Below, in pieces: positions 1-8,795 of a stretch of 64,000 nucleotides of DNA; position 1 is the first letter of the stretch, and each line of letters starts with the position of its first letter. The notes beneath the pieces are model-generated. The model had not been told where the DNA came from, searched no databases, and worked only from the letters and a program-made list of their open reading frames with translations. The stretch spans positions 560,606 to 624,605 of the forward strand of contig CP051234.1 of the NCBI GenBank assembly GCA_017792465.1, given 5' to 3'. Origin of the DNA: Filomicrobium sp. (lineage in GTDB: Bacteria; Pseudomonadota; Alphaproteobacteria; Rhizobiales; Hyphomicrobiaceae). Position numbers and translations under genes: made by a program.

Positions 1-36
1 TTCGGGCAGATCGAAGTCGAAGAGGTCGGTCTTCAT
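1..36 (-). CDS. queA: QueA N-terminus (partial): S-adenosylmethionine:tRNA ribosyltransferase-isomerase
   Basis: Only the first twelve codons lie in the window, reading MKTDLFDFDLPE on the minus strand; the rest runs off the left edge. This opening (M-[KR]-T-D-L-F-D-F-D-L-P) is characteristic of QueA, which transfers and isomerises ribose from SAM onto the queuosine precursor in tRNA. A GAGAGGG ribosome binding site sits just upstream of the ATG. The cyclophilin genes upstream on the same strand fit, because cyclophilin-queA-tgt order is common in Hyphomicrobiales. The call rests on a very short stretch plus context. Confidence 0.7.
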   Translation of the reverse strand, partial: MKTDLFDFDLPE

Positions 37-78
37 CGCAAAGACCCTCTCGCAGGCCGGTGCACACCGATCATTTGT

Positions 79-768
79 TCAAAACGCATAGTTGGAGAAA
101 ACCGTTTCGAGTCTTGGGTCAGCTGCGATGCTCGCCGGTGATACCAGTTTCTGCTTCAGGACGATTGAGAAACACTTTTCGAAGTCTTTAACACCGCGGC
201 AAGGCGGATACTCTTTCCAACGCTCCTCAACCAATGCGCGCACGATGAAGTTGTCCATCGAAAGGTCTTTGAGTTCTTCGACCTTGCCGAGCGTCAGCCG
301 CAAGGCATCTTGGAATGCGTAGTAGACGAGTTCACTGCAGTAGATTTTCGCTTTATCGAACAGGAAGTAGAAATCGTAGGGGCGACCATAATATTCGCGG
401 GCTGCCTGCAAGACGTCGGCGGCTTGCTGCTCAGTCAGATTGTGCAAGCTTTTGACAGCGATACGTCCTTCGATGCCTTGCTCGATCCACTGGTCGAGCG
501 GAATTTCACGCACCGGGCCAACCGCCTCAACCACATAAGGTTCACCGTCGACCATTTTTATGATGCCAACGTGGGTGTATGGGCTGAACGTTGCGATGGC
601 AATTGCGGCAGTCTGTGGAGATTGGATCGACTGGAATACGATGTCGCCGTCTTTGAGCGGTGGCAGGTCTCCAGACGATACTCGCGACATAGCAAGCCAG
701 CCGAAAACCGCCAATGTTGCAACGACCAGCGCGGTGGCCGTAATCCCTAGCCATTTCAGCAGGCGCAT
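79..768 (-). CDS. YiiX/YebB-like permuted papain-fold (NlpC/P60-type) cysteine hydrolase
   Basis: A 229-residue protein with one N-terminal membrane segment (about residues 8-28) followed by a domain that opens KDGDIVFQS, typical of the circularly permuted papain-like YaeF/YiiX group. The likely catalytic pair is His66 (in SPYTHVGI) and Cys144 (in YCSELVYYAF), with His before Cys as expected for the permuted fold. Family members are thought to cleave amide or ester bonds in lipids or cell-wall peptides; the substrate here is unknown. The frame is open further upstream, to 852, but the ATG at 768 has a good AGAGGAAA ribosome binding site and does not run into the DUF423 gene, so it is preferred. 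The protein is probably anchored in the inner membrane facing the periplasm. It lies between the DUF423 gene and queA in one minus-strand run. Confidence 0.8.
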   Translation of the reverse strand: MRLLKWLGITATALVVATLAVFGWLAMSRVSSGDLPPLKDGDIVFQSIQSPQTAAIAIATFSPYTHVGIIKMVDGEPYVVEAVGPVREIPLDQWIEQGIEGRIAVKSLHNLTEQQAADVLQAAREYYGRPYDFYFLFDKAKIYCSELVYYAFQDALRLTLGKVEELKDLSMDNFIVRALVEERWKEYPPCRGVKDFEKCFSIVLKQKLVSPASIAADPRLETVFSNYAF

Positions 769-797
769 TGATTTCCTCTGCACTGGCTCTGTCAGCT

Positions 798-1175
798 CTA
801 GGGCTTGGAGCGTAGCCACTCCAGTAGCCCGGCCACGACGACTGCTAGCCAAGAGAGGATCGTCAACGATCCGCTGATTGGCGCCAAGGCTGGAAGCGGT
901 CGGAAATCCGCCAGCACGCCTAGCGCGACCGTTCCTGTGAAGAGCGTGGCGCCGAGGGCCATCATGGCGGCGGCGATAGTCCAGTAAATCGGGCCTGTCG
1001 AATGGCGGCTCATGGCCAGAAGTCCGATCAAAGCCGCGGCGTGAACCATGGCGATCTCTGATGCGGCGCGCAAAGCCGTGCTGTCGGTGACGTGGGCTGC
1101 GGCTGCTGCCAAAGCAACGCCGCAGGCCCCAATCAGGCCTGCGACGATGACGAGTATAATTGCGCTATTGGGCAC
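798..1175 (-). CDS. DUF423 family small membrane protein
   Basis: A 125-residue, strongly hydrophobic protein with four predicted membrane segments. It has the family pattern of a glycine/alanine-rich first helix (GLIGACGVALAAAAAH), a helix containing MVHAAALIGLLA, and a short charged C-terminus. It belongs to the DUF423 (YgdD-like) family, whose function is not established. The start codon is GTG, seven bases after the stop of the upstream cyclophilin gene, and no clear ribosome binding site is visible, so translation may be coupled. It lies between ppiB and the YiiX-like gene, 29 bases before the latter. Confidence 0.8.
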   Translation of the reverse strand: MPNSAIILVIVAGLIGACGVALAAAAAHVTDSTALRAASEIAMVHAAALIGLLAMSRHSTGPIYWTIAAAMMALGATLFTGTVALGVLADFRPLPALAPISGSLTILSWLAVVVAGLLEWLRSKP

Positions 1176-1182
1176 GGGACTG

Positions 1183-1656
1183 TCAGAGATCTGCTGCGAC
1201 CTTGACGGAAATCATGCTGTCGGGATCGCGTACCGGCTCGCCGCGCTTGATCTTGTCGACGTTTTCCATGCCTTCGATGACCTTGCCCCAGGCGGTGTAC
1301 TGGCGATCGAGGAAGGTTGCATCGTCAAAGCAAATGAAGAACTGCGAGTTGGCTGAGTTCGGTGGGGTGGCGCGGGCCATCGAGCAGACGCCGCGGACGT
1401 GAGGCTCGGAATTGAATTCTGCCGGCAGGTTCGGGTAGTCGGAGCCGCCGGTGCCGGTGCCTTTCGGGCAGCCGGTCTGCGCCATGAAGCCGTCGATCAC
1501 ACGGTGGAAGACGATGCCGTCGTAGAAGCCTTCGCGGACGAGCTTCTTGATGCGCTCGACGTGCTGCGGCGCGAGGTCGGGGCGCATCTCAATGACGACC
1601 GGACCTTTCGTCGTTTCCATCACCAGGGTGTTTTCTGGATCTTTGTAGGTGGCCAT
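1183..1656 (-). CDS. ppiB: Cytoplasmic cyclophilin-type peptidyl-prolyl cis-trans isomerase
   Basis: A 157-residue single-domain cyclophilin without a signal peptide. Motifs FHRVIDGFMAQTG, SMARATPPNSANSQFFI and the TFLDRQYTAWGKVIEGM segment contain the usual active-site Arg, Phe, Gln, Phe and Trp/Leu-equivalent positions. It speeds cis-trans isomerisation at proline in the cytosol. The ATG has an AGGAGAAGG ribosome binding site. A second, exported cyclophilin lies immediately upstream; the two share about half their residues and look like a tandem duplication. The length matches the bacterial PpiB type. Confidence 0.93.
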   Translation of the reverse strand: MATYKDPENTLVMETTKGPVVIEMRPDLAPQHVERIKKLVREGFYDGIVFHRVIDGFMAQTGCPKGTGTGGSDYPNLPAEFNSEPHVRGVCSMARATPPNSANSQFFICFDDATFLDRQYTAWGKVIEGMENVDKIKRGEPVRDPDSMISVKVAADL

Positions 1657-1783
1657 CGGTGCCTTCTCCTATTCAGTTTGATTTCGCTTGTCCAAGGCAA
1701 CGACGACGCCATTTGGCTGGATTGTCGGATCCAGCGCCGCTCGGATCTTGGAATTTCAAGTTGCTGGCGGTCTTGCCGCCACT

Positions 1784-2398
1784 TCACCCCTGTTTTTTCT
1801 CGTCGGCCAGAACGTAGACCTTGAGCATCTTGTCGGGGTTATCGACCTTGCCGTTTTGGGCTTCGTCGCCTTTCTTGACCGCGTCGATGTTCTGCATCCC
1901 TTCGACGACCCTGCCGAACACGGTGTATTGGCCGTTCAAGTGCGGGACGCGCGTGAAGGTGATGAAGAACTGCGAGTTGGCCGAGTCGGGACTGGAACTG
2001 CGCGCCATGCCAAGGGTTCCGCGCTCAAATGCCGTCAGCGTGAATTCGGCCTTCAAGTCAGGATATTTCGAACCGCCAGCTCCTGTGCCCGTCGGGTCGC
2101 CGGTTTGCGCCATAAAGCCTGGGATCACGCGGTGGAAGACGATGCCGTTGTAAAAGCCTTCGCGGGCCAGCTTCTTGACGCGGGCGACGTGGTTGGGCGC
2201 CAGATCGGGACGCAGGGCGATGACGACCTTGCCGGTTTTGGTCTCGATGACGAGTGTGTTTTCGGGATCGTTAGCGGCGGGCTGTCCGAGGGCCTGGGCG
2301 GTTGCCTCCCCGGTTGCACTGATCTGGGGTTCGTTGGCGCAAGCGGCGACGACGAACGTCAGCGCGAACATCAGGGTCGATATGGCGGTGCGCAGCAA
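1784..2398 (-). CDS. Exported cyclophilin (probable lipoprotein) peptidyl-prolyl isomerase
   Basis: A cyclophilin domain (about residues 43-200 of 204) preceded by a signal peptide ending FVVAACAN, a plausible lipobox with the lipidated Cys near residue 20. The domain keeps FHRVIPGFMAQTG and SANSQFFITF. The reading frame is open to an ATG at 2455, but a TTG at 2398 is preceded by GAGGAG and gives a compact lipoprotein signal, so it is preferred; this start is moderately secure. It probably assists periplasmic or outer-membrane protein folding. About 127 bases, with a 6-bp TGGCGG/CCGCCA hairpin just after the stop, separate it from ppiB. A putative start region upstream faces ychF. Confidence 0.87.
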   Translation of the reverse strand: MLRTAISTLMFALTFVVAACANEPQISATGEATAQALGQPAANDPENTLVIETKTGKVVIALRPDLAPNHVARVKKLAREGFYNGIVFHRVIPGFMAQTGDPTGTGAGGSKYPDLKAEFTLTAFERGTLGMARSSSPDSANSQFFITFTRVPHLNGQYTVFGRVVEGMQNIDAVKKGDEAQNGKVDNPDKMLKVYVLADEKKQG

Positions 2399-2561
2399 GG
2401 CACGATGCTCCTCAAATATAACGGCGCCATTTTGTTGGAGGCGCGAGGCCCCCAAGCGGCGCGGTCAATGCCAGCCGCGAAACGCGGCCCATGCGAGATC
2501 ATGCAGCGCCTTATGGCGGGAATCTGGCTATTCGGCAACCTTGGGCGACTAACTCACGGGT

Positions 2562-3659
2562 TTAATTGGCGAAACGGAAATGCATCACGTCGCCGTCCTT
2601 GACGACATACTCCTTGCCTTCCAATCGCATTTTGCCGGCTTCCTTGGCACCGTTTTCGCCGCCCAATTCGACGTAATCGGAAAAAGCGATGGTTTCGGCT
2701 CGGATGAAGCCTTTTTCGAAGTCTGTGTGGATGACGCCGGCGGCCTGCGGGGCTTTGGTGCCTTTTTCGATCGTCCAGGCGCGGGCTTCCTTGGGGCCGA
2801 CGGTGAAGTAGGTCGCCAGGTCGAGGAGCGTGTAGCCGGCGCGGATCAGGCGGTTGAGGCCAGGTTCTTCGAGGCCCATTTCTTCTAAGAAAGCCCCGCG
2901 TTCTTCGTCGTCGAGGCCGGAAAGTTCCGATTCGATCTTGGCAGAGATGACGACCGATTGTGCGCCTTCGGCTTCGGCGCGCTCGGCGACCGTTTTGGAA
3001 AAGGCATTGCCGTCGCTGGCGGAAGCCTCATCGACGTTACAGACATAGAGGACGGGTTTTGCCGTCAGTAGCTGCAGCATTTCGAAGGTTTTGCGTTCGT
3101 CATCGGTAATCTCGGCGCGGCGGGCGGGCTGGCCGTCACGCAAGAGTGGCAGGACCTTGTCGATGATCGCCATCATCGATTTTGCTTCTTTGTCGCCGGT
3201 CTTGGCCTTCTTTTCCAACGGTGTGCGGCGGCGCTCCAGCGACTCAAGGTCGGCGAGCATCAGTTCGGTTTCAACTGTGTCGGCGTCGGCGACGGGGTCG
3301 ATCCGGCCTTCCACGTGGGTGATGTCGCCATCCTCGAAGCAGCGCAGGACGTAGGCGATCGCGTCGACTTCGCGGATATGGGAGAGGAACTGGTTGCCAA
3401 GGCCCTCGCCTTTCGAAGCGCCGCGGACGAGGCCGGCGATGTCGACGAAGGTCAGGCGCGTCGGGATGATCGCCTGCGACTTGGCGATGGCGGCCAATTT
3501 GTCGAGGCGGTCATCGGGGACGCCGACTTCGCCGACGTTCGGCTCGATCGTGCAGAACGGATAGTTGGCCGCTTCGGCGGCAGCAGTCTGTGTCAGGGCG
3601 TTGAAAAGCGTCGATTTGCCGACGTTGGGCAGTCCGACGATGCCGCATTTGAAACCCAT
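2562..3659 (-). CDS. ychF: Redox-regulated ribosome-binding ATPase YchF (Obg/HflX-type GTPase superfamily)
   Basis: A 365-residue protein of standard YchF length. The N-terminal nucleotide-binding domain has the P-loop GLPNVGKST at residues 8-16 and the [20 protein letters not shown] switch region, followed by an alpha-helical coiled-coil insertion and a C-terminal TGS domain ending in DVMHFRFAN. The family prefers ATP to GTP because the N-K-x-D element is altered (here NVDE). It binds 70S ribosomes and affects translation fidelity and oxidative stress responses. It lies downstream of pth, in the pth-ychF order widely conserved in bacteria, with about 144 bases between. Confidence 0.97.
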   Translation of the reverse strand: MGFKCGIVGLPNVGKSTLFNALTQTAAAEAANYPFCTIEPNVGEVGVPDDRLDKLAAIAKSQAIIPTRLTFVDIAGLVRGASKGEGLGNQFLSHIREVDAIAYVLRCFEDGDITHVEGRIDPVADADTVETELMLADLESLERRRTPLEKKAKTGDKEAKSMMAIIDKVLPLLRDGQPARRAEITDDERKTFEMLQLLTAKPVLYVCNVDEASASDGNAFSKTVAERAEAEGAQSVVISAKIESELSGLDDEERGAFLEEMGLEEPGLNRLIRAGYTLLDLATYFTVGPKEARAWTIEKGTKAPQAAGVIHTDFEKGFIRAETIAFSDYVELGGENGAKEAGKMRLEGKEYVVKDGDVMHFRFAN

Positions 3660-3803
3660 GGGGCGCTACGTCCTTCATCTCTTTATCAAGGTTTGGCTCT
3701 TTTGAGCTTTGGGTCCTGGGCTACACTGGCCGATGGCACCGGGCAATCGGCAAACCGGCGCACCGTCGATGGCCGGGCGTGGTCGCGTGACCCCTTACTC
3801 CAT

Positions 3804-4538
3804 TTAGTCTTCGTTATTGCCGCCGCGCTTCTCCATCCATTTGCGAAGGTTCTCGGCGATGGCGTTTTGCGCTTTGGCGCGGCGTTCGCCGGCCGGATGC
3901 GGGCCTGCGCGGCGCGGTTTTGGTGCTTTTGGCGGCTTTGCGGCTTTTGGTTTCTCGGCGGGCTCCTCGTCCTGTCCGAGGCGGCGCGCGACTTCGGCGG
4001 TAAACTTGGCAAGATCGCCTTTCGCCATTGGCTCTCCGGCGCGGGCGATGGCGTCGAGCAACGGATCGAGCCAGTCGTATTCGGCCTTGGCAAAGTCATG
4101 CAGGACGTATCCGGCGACAAGGTCTTTGCGGCCGGGATGCCCAACGCCGATACGGATACGAACATAGTCGTTGCCCAGATGCGCGGAAATCGAGCGTAAG
4201 CCGTTGTGTCCCGCATTGCCGCCGCCGACCTTGGCTTTGAGCTTGCCGGGCGTGAGATCGATTTCGTCGTAAAGCACGATGACGTCGGCTTCGTCGATCT
4301 TCAGGAAACGAGCAGCCTCACCGACCGATTGGCCGGATTCGTTCATATAGGTCTGCGGCTTCAAGATGAGTGCGCGCTCGGTGCCGATACGGCCTTCGCT
4401 GACGAGGCCCTTGAAGCGGTTGCGGAAGGGGGCAAAGCCGAATTCCTCGGCGATCTTGTCAACCGCCATGAAGCCGACGTTATGCCGGTTGCGTTCGTAT
4501 TTCTGACCGGGATTGCCCAGGCCGACGATCAGCTTCAC
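3804..4538 (-). CDS. pth: Peptidyl-tRNA hydrolase
   Basis: A 244-residue Pth. It cleaves the ester bond of peptidyl-tRNAs that drop off ribosomes, recycling tRNA. The catalytic domain covers about residues 1-185, with Asn9 and His19 in [19 protein letters not shown], the NESG motif, and [20 protein letters not shown] basic, proline- and lysine-rich tail of about 55 residues ([14 protein letters not shown]...) follows and ends in an alanine/lysine-rich segment; such tails are common in alphaproteobacterial Pth and may bind RNA. It is downstream of rplY, the usual order, with a strong hairpin in the 83-base gap. Confidence 0.97.
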   Translation of the reverse strand: MKLIVGLGNPGQKYERNRHNVGFMAVDKIAEEFGFAPFRNRFKGLVSEGRIGTERALILKPQTYMNESGQSVGEAARFLKIDEADVIVLYDEIDLTPGKLKAKVGGGNAGHNGLRSISAHLGNDYVRIRIGVGHPGRKDLVAGYVLHDFAKAEYDWLDPLLDAIARAGEPMAKGDLAKFTAEVARRLGQDEEPAEKPKAAKPPKAPKPRRAGPHPAGERRAKAQNAIAENLRKWMEKRGGNNED

Positions 4539-4555
4539 GGCTTCCCTCCATAGAA

Positions 4556-4597
4556 GGGCGGCCGCCGGTCAAATCGCTTTGTCCGGGCGGCCGCCTT
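4556..4597 (-). other. Strong inverted repeat between rplY and pth
   Basis: Two copies of the self-complementary block GGCGGCCGCC (4557-4566 and 4586-4595) are separated by 19 bases, with extra pairing outward (AAGG/CCTT). Together they would form a very stable hairpin between the rplY stop and the pth start in the shared transcript. No run of T follows on the minus strand, so it is not a classic terminator. It could limit read-through, stabilise the rplY end or expose the pth start. Confidence 0.5.
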
Positions 4598-4621
4598 ACC
4601 TCTTACGAAGTCGACTGCAGG

Positions 4622-5248
4622 TTACTTGGCTTCTTCTTCAGAAGCTTCAGTCTCTTCTTCTTCATCAGCACCACCGGACGGGCCGCGGCCAGCGATGGTG
4701 GCGACGGTGAAGTCGCGGTCCTGAATGGTCGGCGTCGCACCTTCAGGCATCTCGATTGCCGAGACGTGGATCGACTGACCGATCTGGACCTTTGCAAGGT
4801 CGATCTGGAAGGCGTCGGGGATTTTGTCGTACGGGCACCAGACTTCGATCTCGTGGCGAACGATGTTGAGAACACCGCCGCGCTTCAAGCCAGGGCAGGA
4901 AAGTTCGTTGAGGAATTTAACAGGAACCTCAACGCGGATCAGACCATCGGCGCCAATGCGCAGGAAGTCGATGTGGAGCGGGGTGTCGCGGACCGGGTCG
5001 AGCTGGATGTCGCGGGATACGACAAGGTGCTCTGTGCTGCCGGCTTTGATCTTGAATACGCGGGCCATGAACTGGCCCTTCTGGTACATTTTCCAGACTT
5101 CGTTGTAGTCGAGGGAAATGCTTTCAGGTGCTTTCTTGTCGCCGTAGATCACGGCTGGAACTCGGCCTTCGCGGCGGACTTGACGTGCGGCCCCCTTACC
5201 GACACGTTCGCGCGCGGCAGCTTCGATCTCGATGGTCTCGGTTGCCAT
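4622..5248 (-). CDS. rplY: 50S ribosomal protein L25 (Ctc/TL5 long form)
   Basis: A 208-residue long-form L25. The N-terminal 5S-rRNA-binding beta-barrel opens MATETIEIEAAARERVGKG and is followed by a C-terminal TL5-like domain and an acidic tail rich in Glu and Ala (EEEETEASEEEAK). It binds 5S rRNA in the large subunit. The frame extends 17 codons upstream, but the ATG at 5248 has GGAGAAG four bases ahead and begins exactly where the family does. Downstream is pth. A perfect 9-bp hairpin lies in the leader. Confidence 0.96.
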   Translation of the reverse strand: MATETIEIEAAARERVGKGAARQVRREGRVPAVIYGDKKAPESISLDYNEVWKMYQKGQFMARVFKIKAGSTEHLVVSRDIQLDPVRDTPLHIDFLRIGADGLIRVEVPVKFLNELSCPGLKRGGVLNIVRHEIEVWCPYDKIPDAFQIDLAKVQIGQSIHVSAIEMPEGATPTIQDRDFTVATIAGRGPSGGADEEEETEASEEEAK

Positions 5249-5270
5249 AGTGCTTCTCCATAAACGGCAA

Positions 5271-5299
5271 TTGGGACCCGCAGTCTTTGAGGGTCCCAA
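5271..5299 (-). promoter_or_regulatory. Hairpin in the rplY leader
   Basis: On the minus strand TTGGGACCC (5299-5291) pairs perfectly with GGGTCCCAA (5279-5271) across an 11-base loop, TCAAAGACTGC, about 12 bases before the rplY ribosome binding site. No T-run follows, so it is not a terminator. Ribosomal protein genes, including rplY in enterobacteria, are often autoregulated through leader structures; that this one works that way is a guess. Confidence 0.4.
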
Positions 5300-5462
5300 A
5301 GTAAAATCGCGCCGCGGCCTCCAAGGGTGCCCGCAGCACGCTCACTCTGAATTTGGGTGAGGTGGCCGCTTATAGCTGCAAGTACGCGGATTGGCAATGT
5401 GCCTTGACCATCATGTTAGCCTTGGCACGTTTCGGCGTCCCACCGGTTTCCGCGCGTTGGCT

Positions 5463-6455
<993 letters not shown>

Positions 6456-6587
6456 ACGCACATCCCCTTTGCGACAGTCGCATGACAGCTCTGTACCGCG
6501 GTGGTCCGCAAAATGTAAACCGCGGCGGATTGCCGGAGCTGCAACAACAGTCTTTCACCTATCGAAAAATGCGTGTCCGTCCTACCC

Positions 6588-6631
6588 AAAAAAAGCGAAG
6601 CCCGGCCGAATATCCCATCCGGTCCGGGCTT
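6588..6631 (-). terminator. Rho-independent terminator of the lipoprotein gene
   Basis: On the minus strand AAGCCCGG (6631-6624) pairs with CCGGGCTT (6605-6598), followed after CGC by seven T (6594-6588). It lies about 67 bases after the stop of the lipoprotein gene at 6698 and insulates it from prs. Confidence 0.85.
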
Positions 6632-6697
6632 TACCTATTCAAAATTTGGACAGCTGCCAAATTGGGCGAGGCTGGACGTCGCCATGCTCTTTTGGCG

Positions 6698-7738
6698 TCA
6701 GTTCGTCTTGCTGTTCGGCAGCAATTTCAGGATGCCTTGGGCTGCTGCAGCGGCTGCCGCATCGGCCGTACGACCCCAAGCACCGTCAAGCGAGCCTGCT
6801 GGAATGGCATTCTTTTGCGAAACCGTTCCAAGCTTCTTGCCTTTGGGATCCTTGACGTCCCAATCGATGCTGATTTCCTGCTTGCCGGCGGCGGACTGGC
6901 GCAGATTCACGCGGCCCTCGACACGGTAGGAGGCTGGCGTCGGGGTGGAGCCCAACGCCACGCCATTGCGGGTCAGTTCCGAGCGAATGGCGCGGGTCAG
7001 CGAGACCGAACCATCACCAGGTGCGCCGATCACGTTCGGCACGATGGCGTTCATGCCACCGCGGCCAATGCTACCCGTCGTCTGATTGGACGCCGATTGG
7101 GCAGCTGCGGCGCGTGCCTGCTGAACGGGTCTGGAAGCAGCCGACGAAGCTTGTGATGCGACGGCTGCCGGAGCTGTCTGAACAGCGCCTGCGACCGCCG
7201 GGGCTTTCGGCATCTGGGCTGGCAGCCATGAGGCGAGAGATGCCGCCGTTTTATCCGAGATCGTGTTCATGACGGCCGGCGTGACGGCCGCCCATGGATC
7301 GCGCCCACCACCGCCAGTGGCGATCTCTTCACCGCTGATGCGGTTCACGCGCTTGCCGGTCGGATCGGTGACATCCCAGATGTAGGAAACCTTGGTGCCT
7401 GCGGCTTCGCGGGCCGAGACAACGTAGCCGCGCAAGGTGTATTGCGCGCCTGCCCCGTTGGTCACTGCGATCCCGCGACCCTGCAACGACGACGTCAATT
7501 GTGCCTGCAGCTGCTTGGCAACCTGGTCAGGAGCGCCAATGACGGGTGCGATTGCTATCTGCGTTGAATTCGTCGCAGCCGGAGCAGCCTGCTGCTGAGC
7601 CGTCAAGTCTCCACCCGAGAGGATGGACGGCCCAGTGGTGCTGCACCCTGCGAGCGCAATTCCGAGGAAAACTGCGATGCTCGTGAGCGTCACGGATTTC
7701 CGTACACTCCACGCCGCAGCGGAAAATTTGGTCGTCAC
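6698..7738 (-). CDS. Lipoprotein with two tandem copies of an uncharacterised domain
   Basis: A 346-residue protein with an N-terminal signal ending in the lipobox LAGC (Cys about residue 32), so probably lipidated and, lacking Asp at +2, probably sent to the outer membrane. After an alanine/glutamine-rich linker there are two related domains. The first has IAPVIGAPDQ...SYIWDVTDPTGKRVNRISGEE and the second VPNVIGAPGD...SIDWDVKDPKGKKLGTVSQKN. They share the VIGAP start, an amphipathic helix, a strand pair and the W-D-V-x-D-P-x-G-K core, separated by a low-complexity Ala/Gln/Ser linker. I do not recognise the family and propose no function. The GTG at 7738 follows AGGGGGA and is a better start than the ATG at 7771. 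It is a single-gene unit ended by its own terminator. Confidence 0.75.
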   Translation of the reverse strand: MTTKFSAAAWSVRKSVTLTSIAVFLGIALAGCSTTGPSILSGGDLTAQQQAAPAATNSTQIAIAPVIGAPDQVAKQLQAQLTSSLQGRGIAVTNGAGAQYTLRGYVVSAREAAGTKVSYIWDVTDPTGKRVNRISGEEIATGGGGRDPWAAVTPAVMNTISDKTAASLASWLPAQMPKAPAVAGAVQTAPAAVASQASSAASRPVQQARAAAAQSASNQTTGSIGRGGMNAIVPNVIGAPGDGSVSLTRAIRSELTRNGVALGSTPTPASYRVEGRVNLRQSAAGKQEISIDWDVKDPKGKKLGTVSQKNAIPAGSLDGAWGRTADAAAAAAAQGILKLLPNSKTN

Positions 7739-7939
7739 AACGACGTCCCCCTGTAATGACCCGCTGATCATCCGGCGGCCGGCGTACTTACATTGCGGCC
7801 TTCACATTCCTTACGACCGGTACTCGTTGCTATACCTGTAACTTGGTGTCTTCAGCAACGTCTAGCCACTTTAGATTGCAACGCAAGGGAAGCTTAATGT
7901 TTACGCCCACCCCCAGCCGGCCAGCTGTGGATATTGCAT

Positions 7940-8716
7940 TTATGCCACGGAAATTGCGGAGATTTGACGGCCGTAGTCGGGTTCATTTTTGTGGGTCGTG
8001 CGCCGGAAACTGAAAAACTGCGATTCGTCAGCATAGGTGCAGGCGGCTTGGCTCTCGATCGAGTTGAGGCCGAGTTGGGCGAGTTCGGCCTCGATGAAGC
8101 CGGGAAGGTCGAAGTGTGCCTTGGTTTGGCCCGATGGGATTTGGAAAAACCGTTCGTATTCTGATGACTTTTTGAGAAATTGTTCTCGGAATTCCGGGCC
8201 TACTTCGTAGTTGAGTTGGTTAATGCAGGGGCCGATCGCGGCGTCGATGTGGTCCCGGCGGGCGCCGAGCGTCTCCATCGCGGCAACCGTTTCCTGCAGT
8301 ATTCCGCCGACTGCACCGCGCCATCCGGCATGGGCGGCTGCGACGACTCCGGCGTGACGATCGGCAAAAAGGACGGGTCCGCAATCGGCCGTCAGGATGC
8401 CGATGACGAGTCCGGGGGTTCGGGTGACGAGGGCATCGCCGCGTGGTGGCGGTTCGCCTTGGGGGAACGCGTCTTCAACCACCAGTGCCTGATTGCTGTG
8501 GATCTGGTAGGGGGTCAGGACGACGGGCGAGCTTGATTTCAGGTGCAATGCGACCCGCGCGCGGTTCTGGGCGACCTTTTCGGAATCGTCGTTTGAACCT
8601 AGTCCGCAATTGAGCGACGCATAAATTCCGTCCGAGACACCACCCTGGCGCGTGAAGAAGCCGTGGCGGATGCCTGAGAGGTCCGAAAGGTTTCGGGCTT
8701 CAATCGGGCGCGTCAT
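7940..8716 (-). CDS. pgeF: Peptidoglycan editing factor PgeF (YfiH, multicopper-oxidase-like fold)
   Basis: A 258-residue YfiH/DUF152 protein. Enterobacterial homologues remove wrongly incorporated residues (such as serine) from peptidoglycan precursors; other members show polyphenol oxidase or purine nucleoside activity. Key metal/catalytic positions are in DGIYASLNCGLGSNDD, ILTADCGPVLFAD, AAAHAGWRGAVGGI and AIGPCINQLNYEVG, supplying the conserved His, Cys and His triad. AGGAG precedes the ATG by five bases. It is the last gene of a lgt-midA-pgeF set, about 79 bases after midA. Confidence 0.93.
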   Translation of the reverse strand: MTRPIEARNLSDLSGIRHGFFTRQGGVSDGIYASLNCGLGSNDDSEKVAQNRARVALHLKSSSPVVLTPYQIHSNQALVVEDAFPQGEPPPRGDALVTRTPGLVIGILTADCGPVLFADRHAGVVAAAHAGWRGAVGGILQETVAAMETLGARRDHIDAAIGPCINQLNYEVGPEFREQFLKKSSEYERFFQIPSGQTKAHFDLPGFIEAELAQLGLNSIESQAACTYADESQFFSFRRTTHKNEPDYGRQISAISVA

Positions 8717-8795
8717 TGGGACTCCTGATCAAGGTTGGCTTGCGGTTCCGGCCCGGCGCTCGGGACGTTAGATCGGGCGGCGATGACGAACGCAA

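Noticed and set aside
5423-5440. TGGCACG resembling a sigma-54 -24 element near the prs end
   Set aside because: The downstream GC is one base out of position and no gene start follows at a sensible distance.
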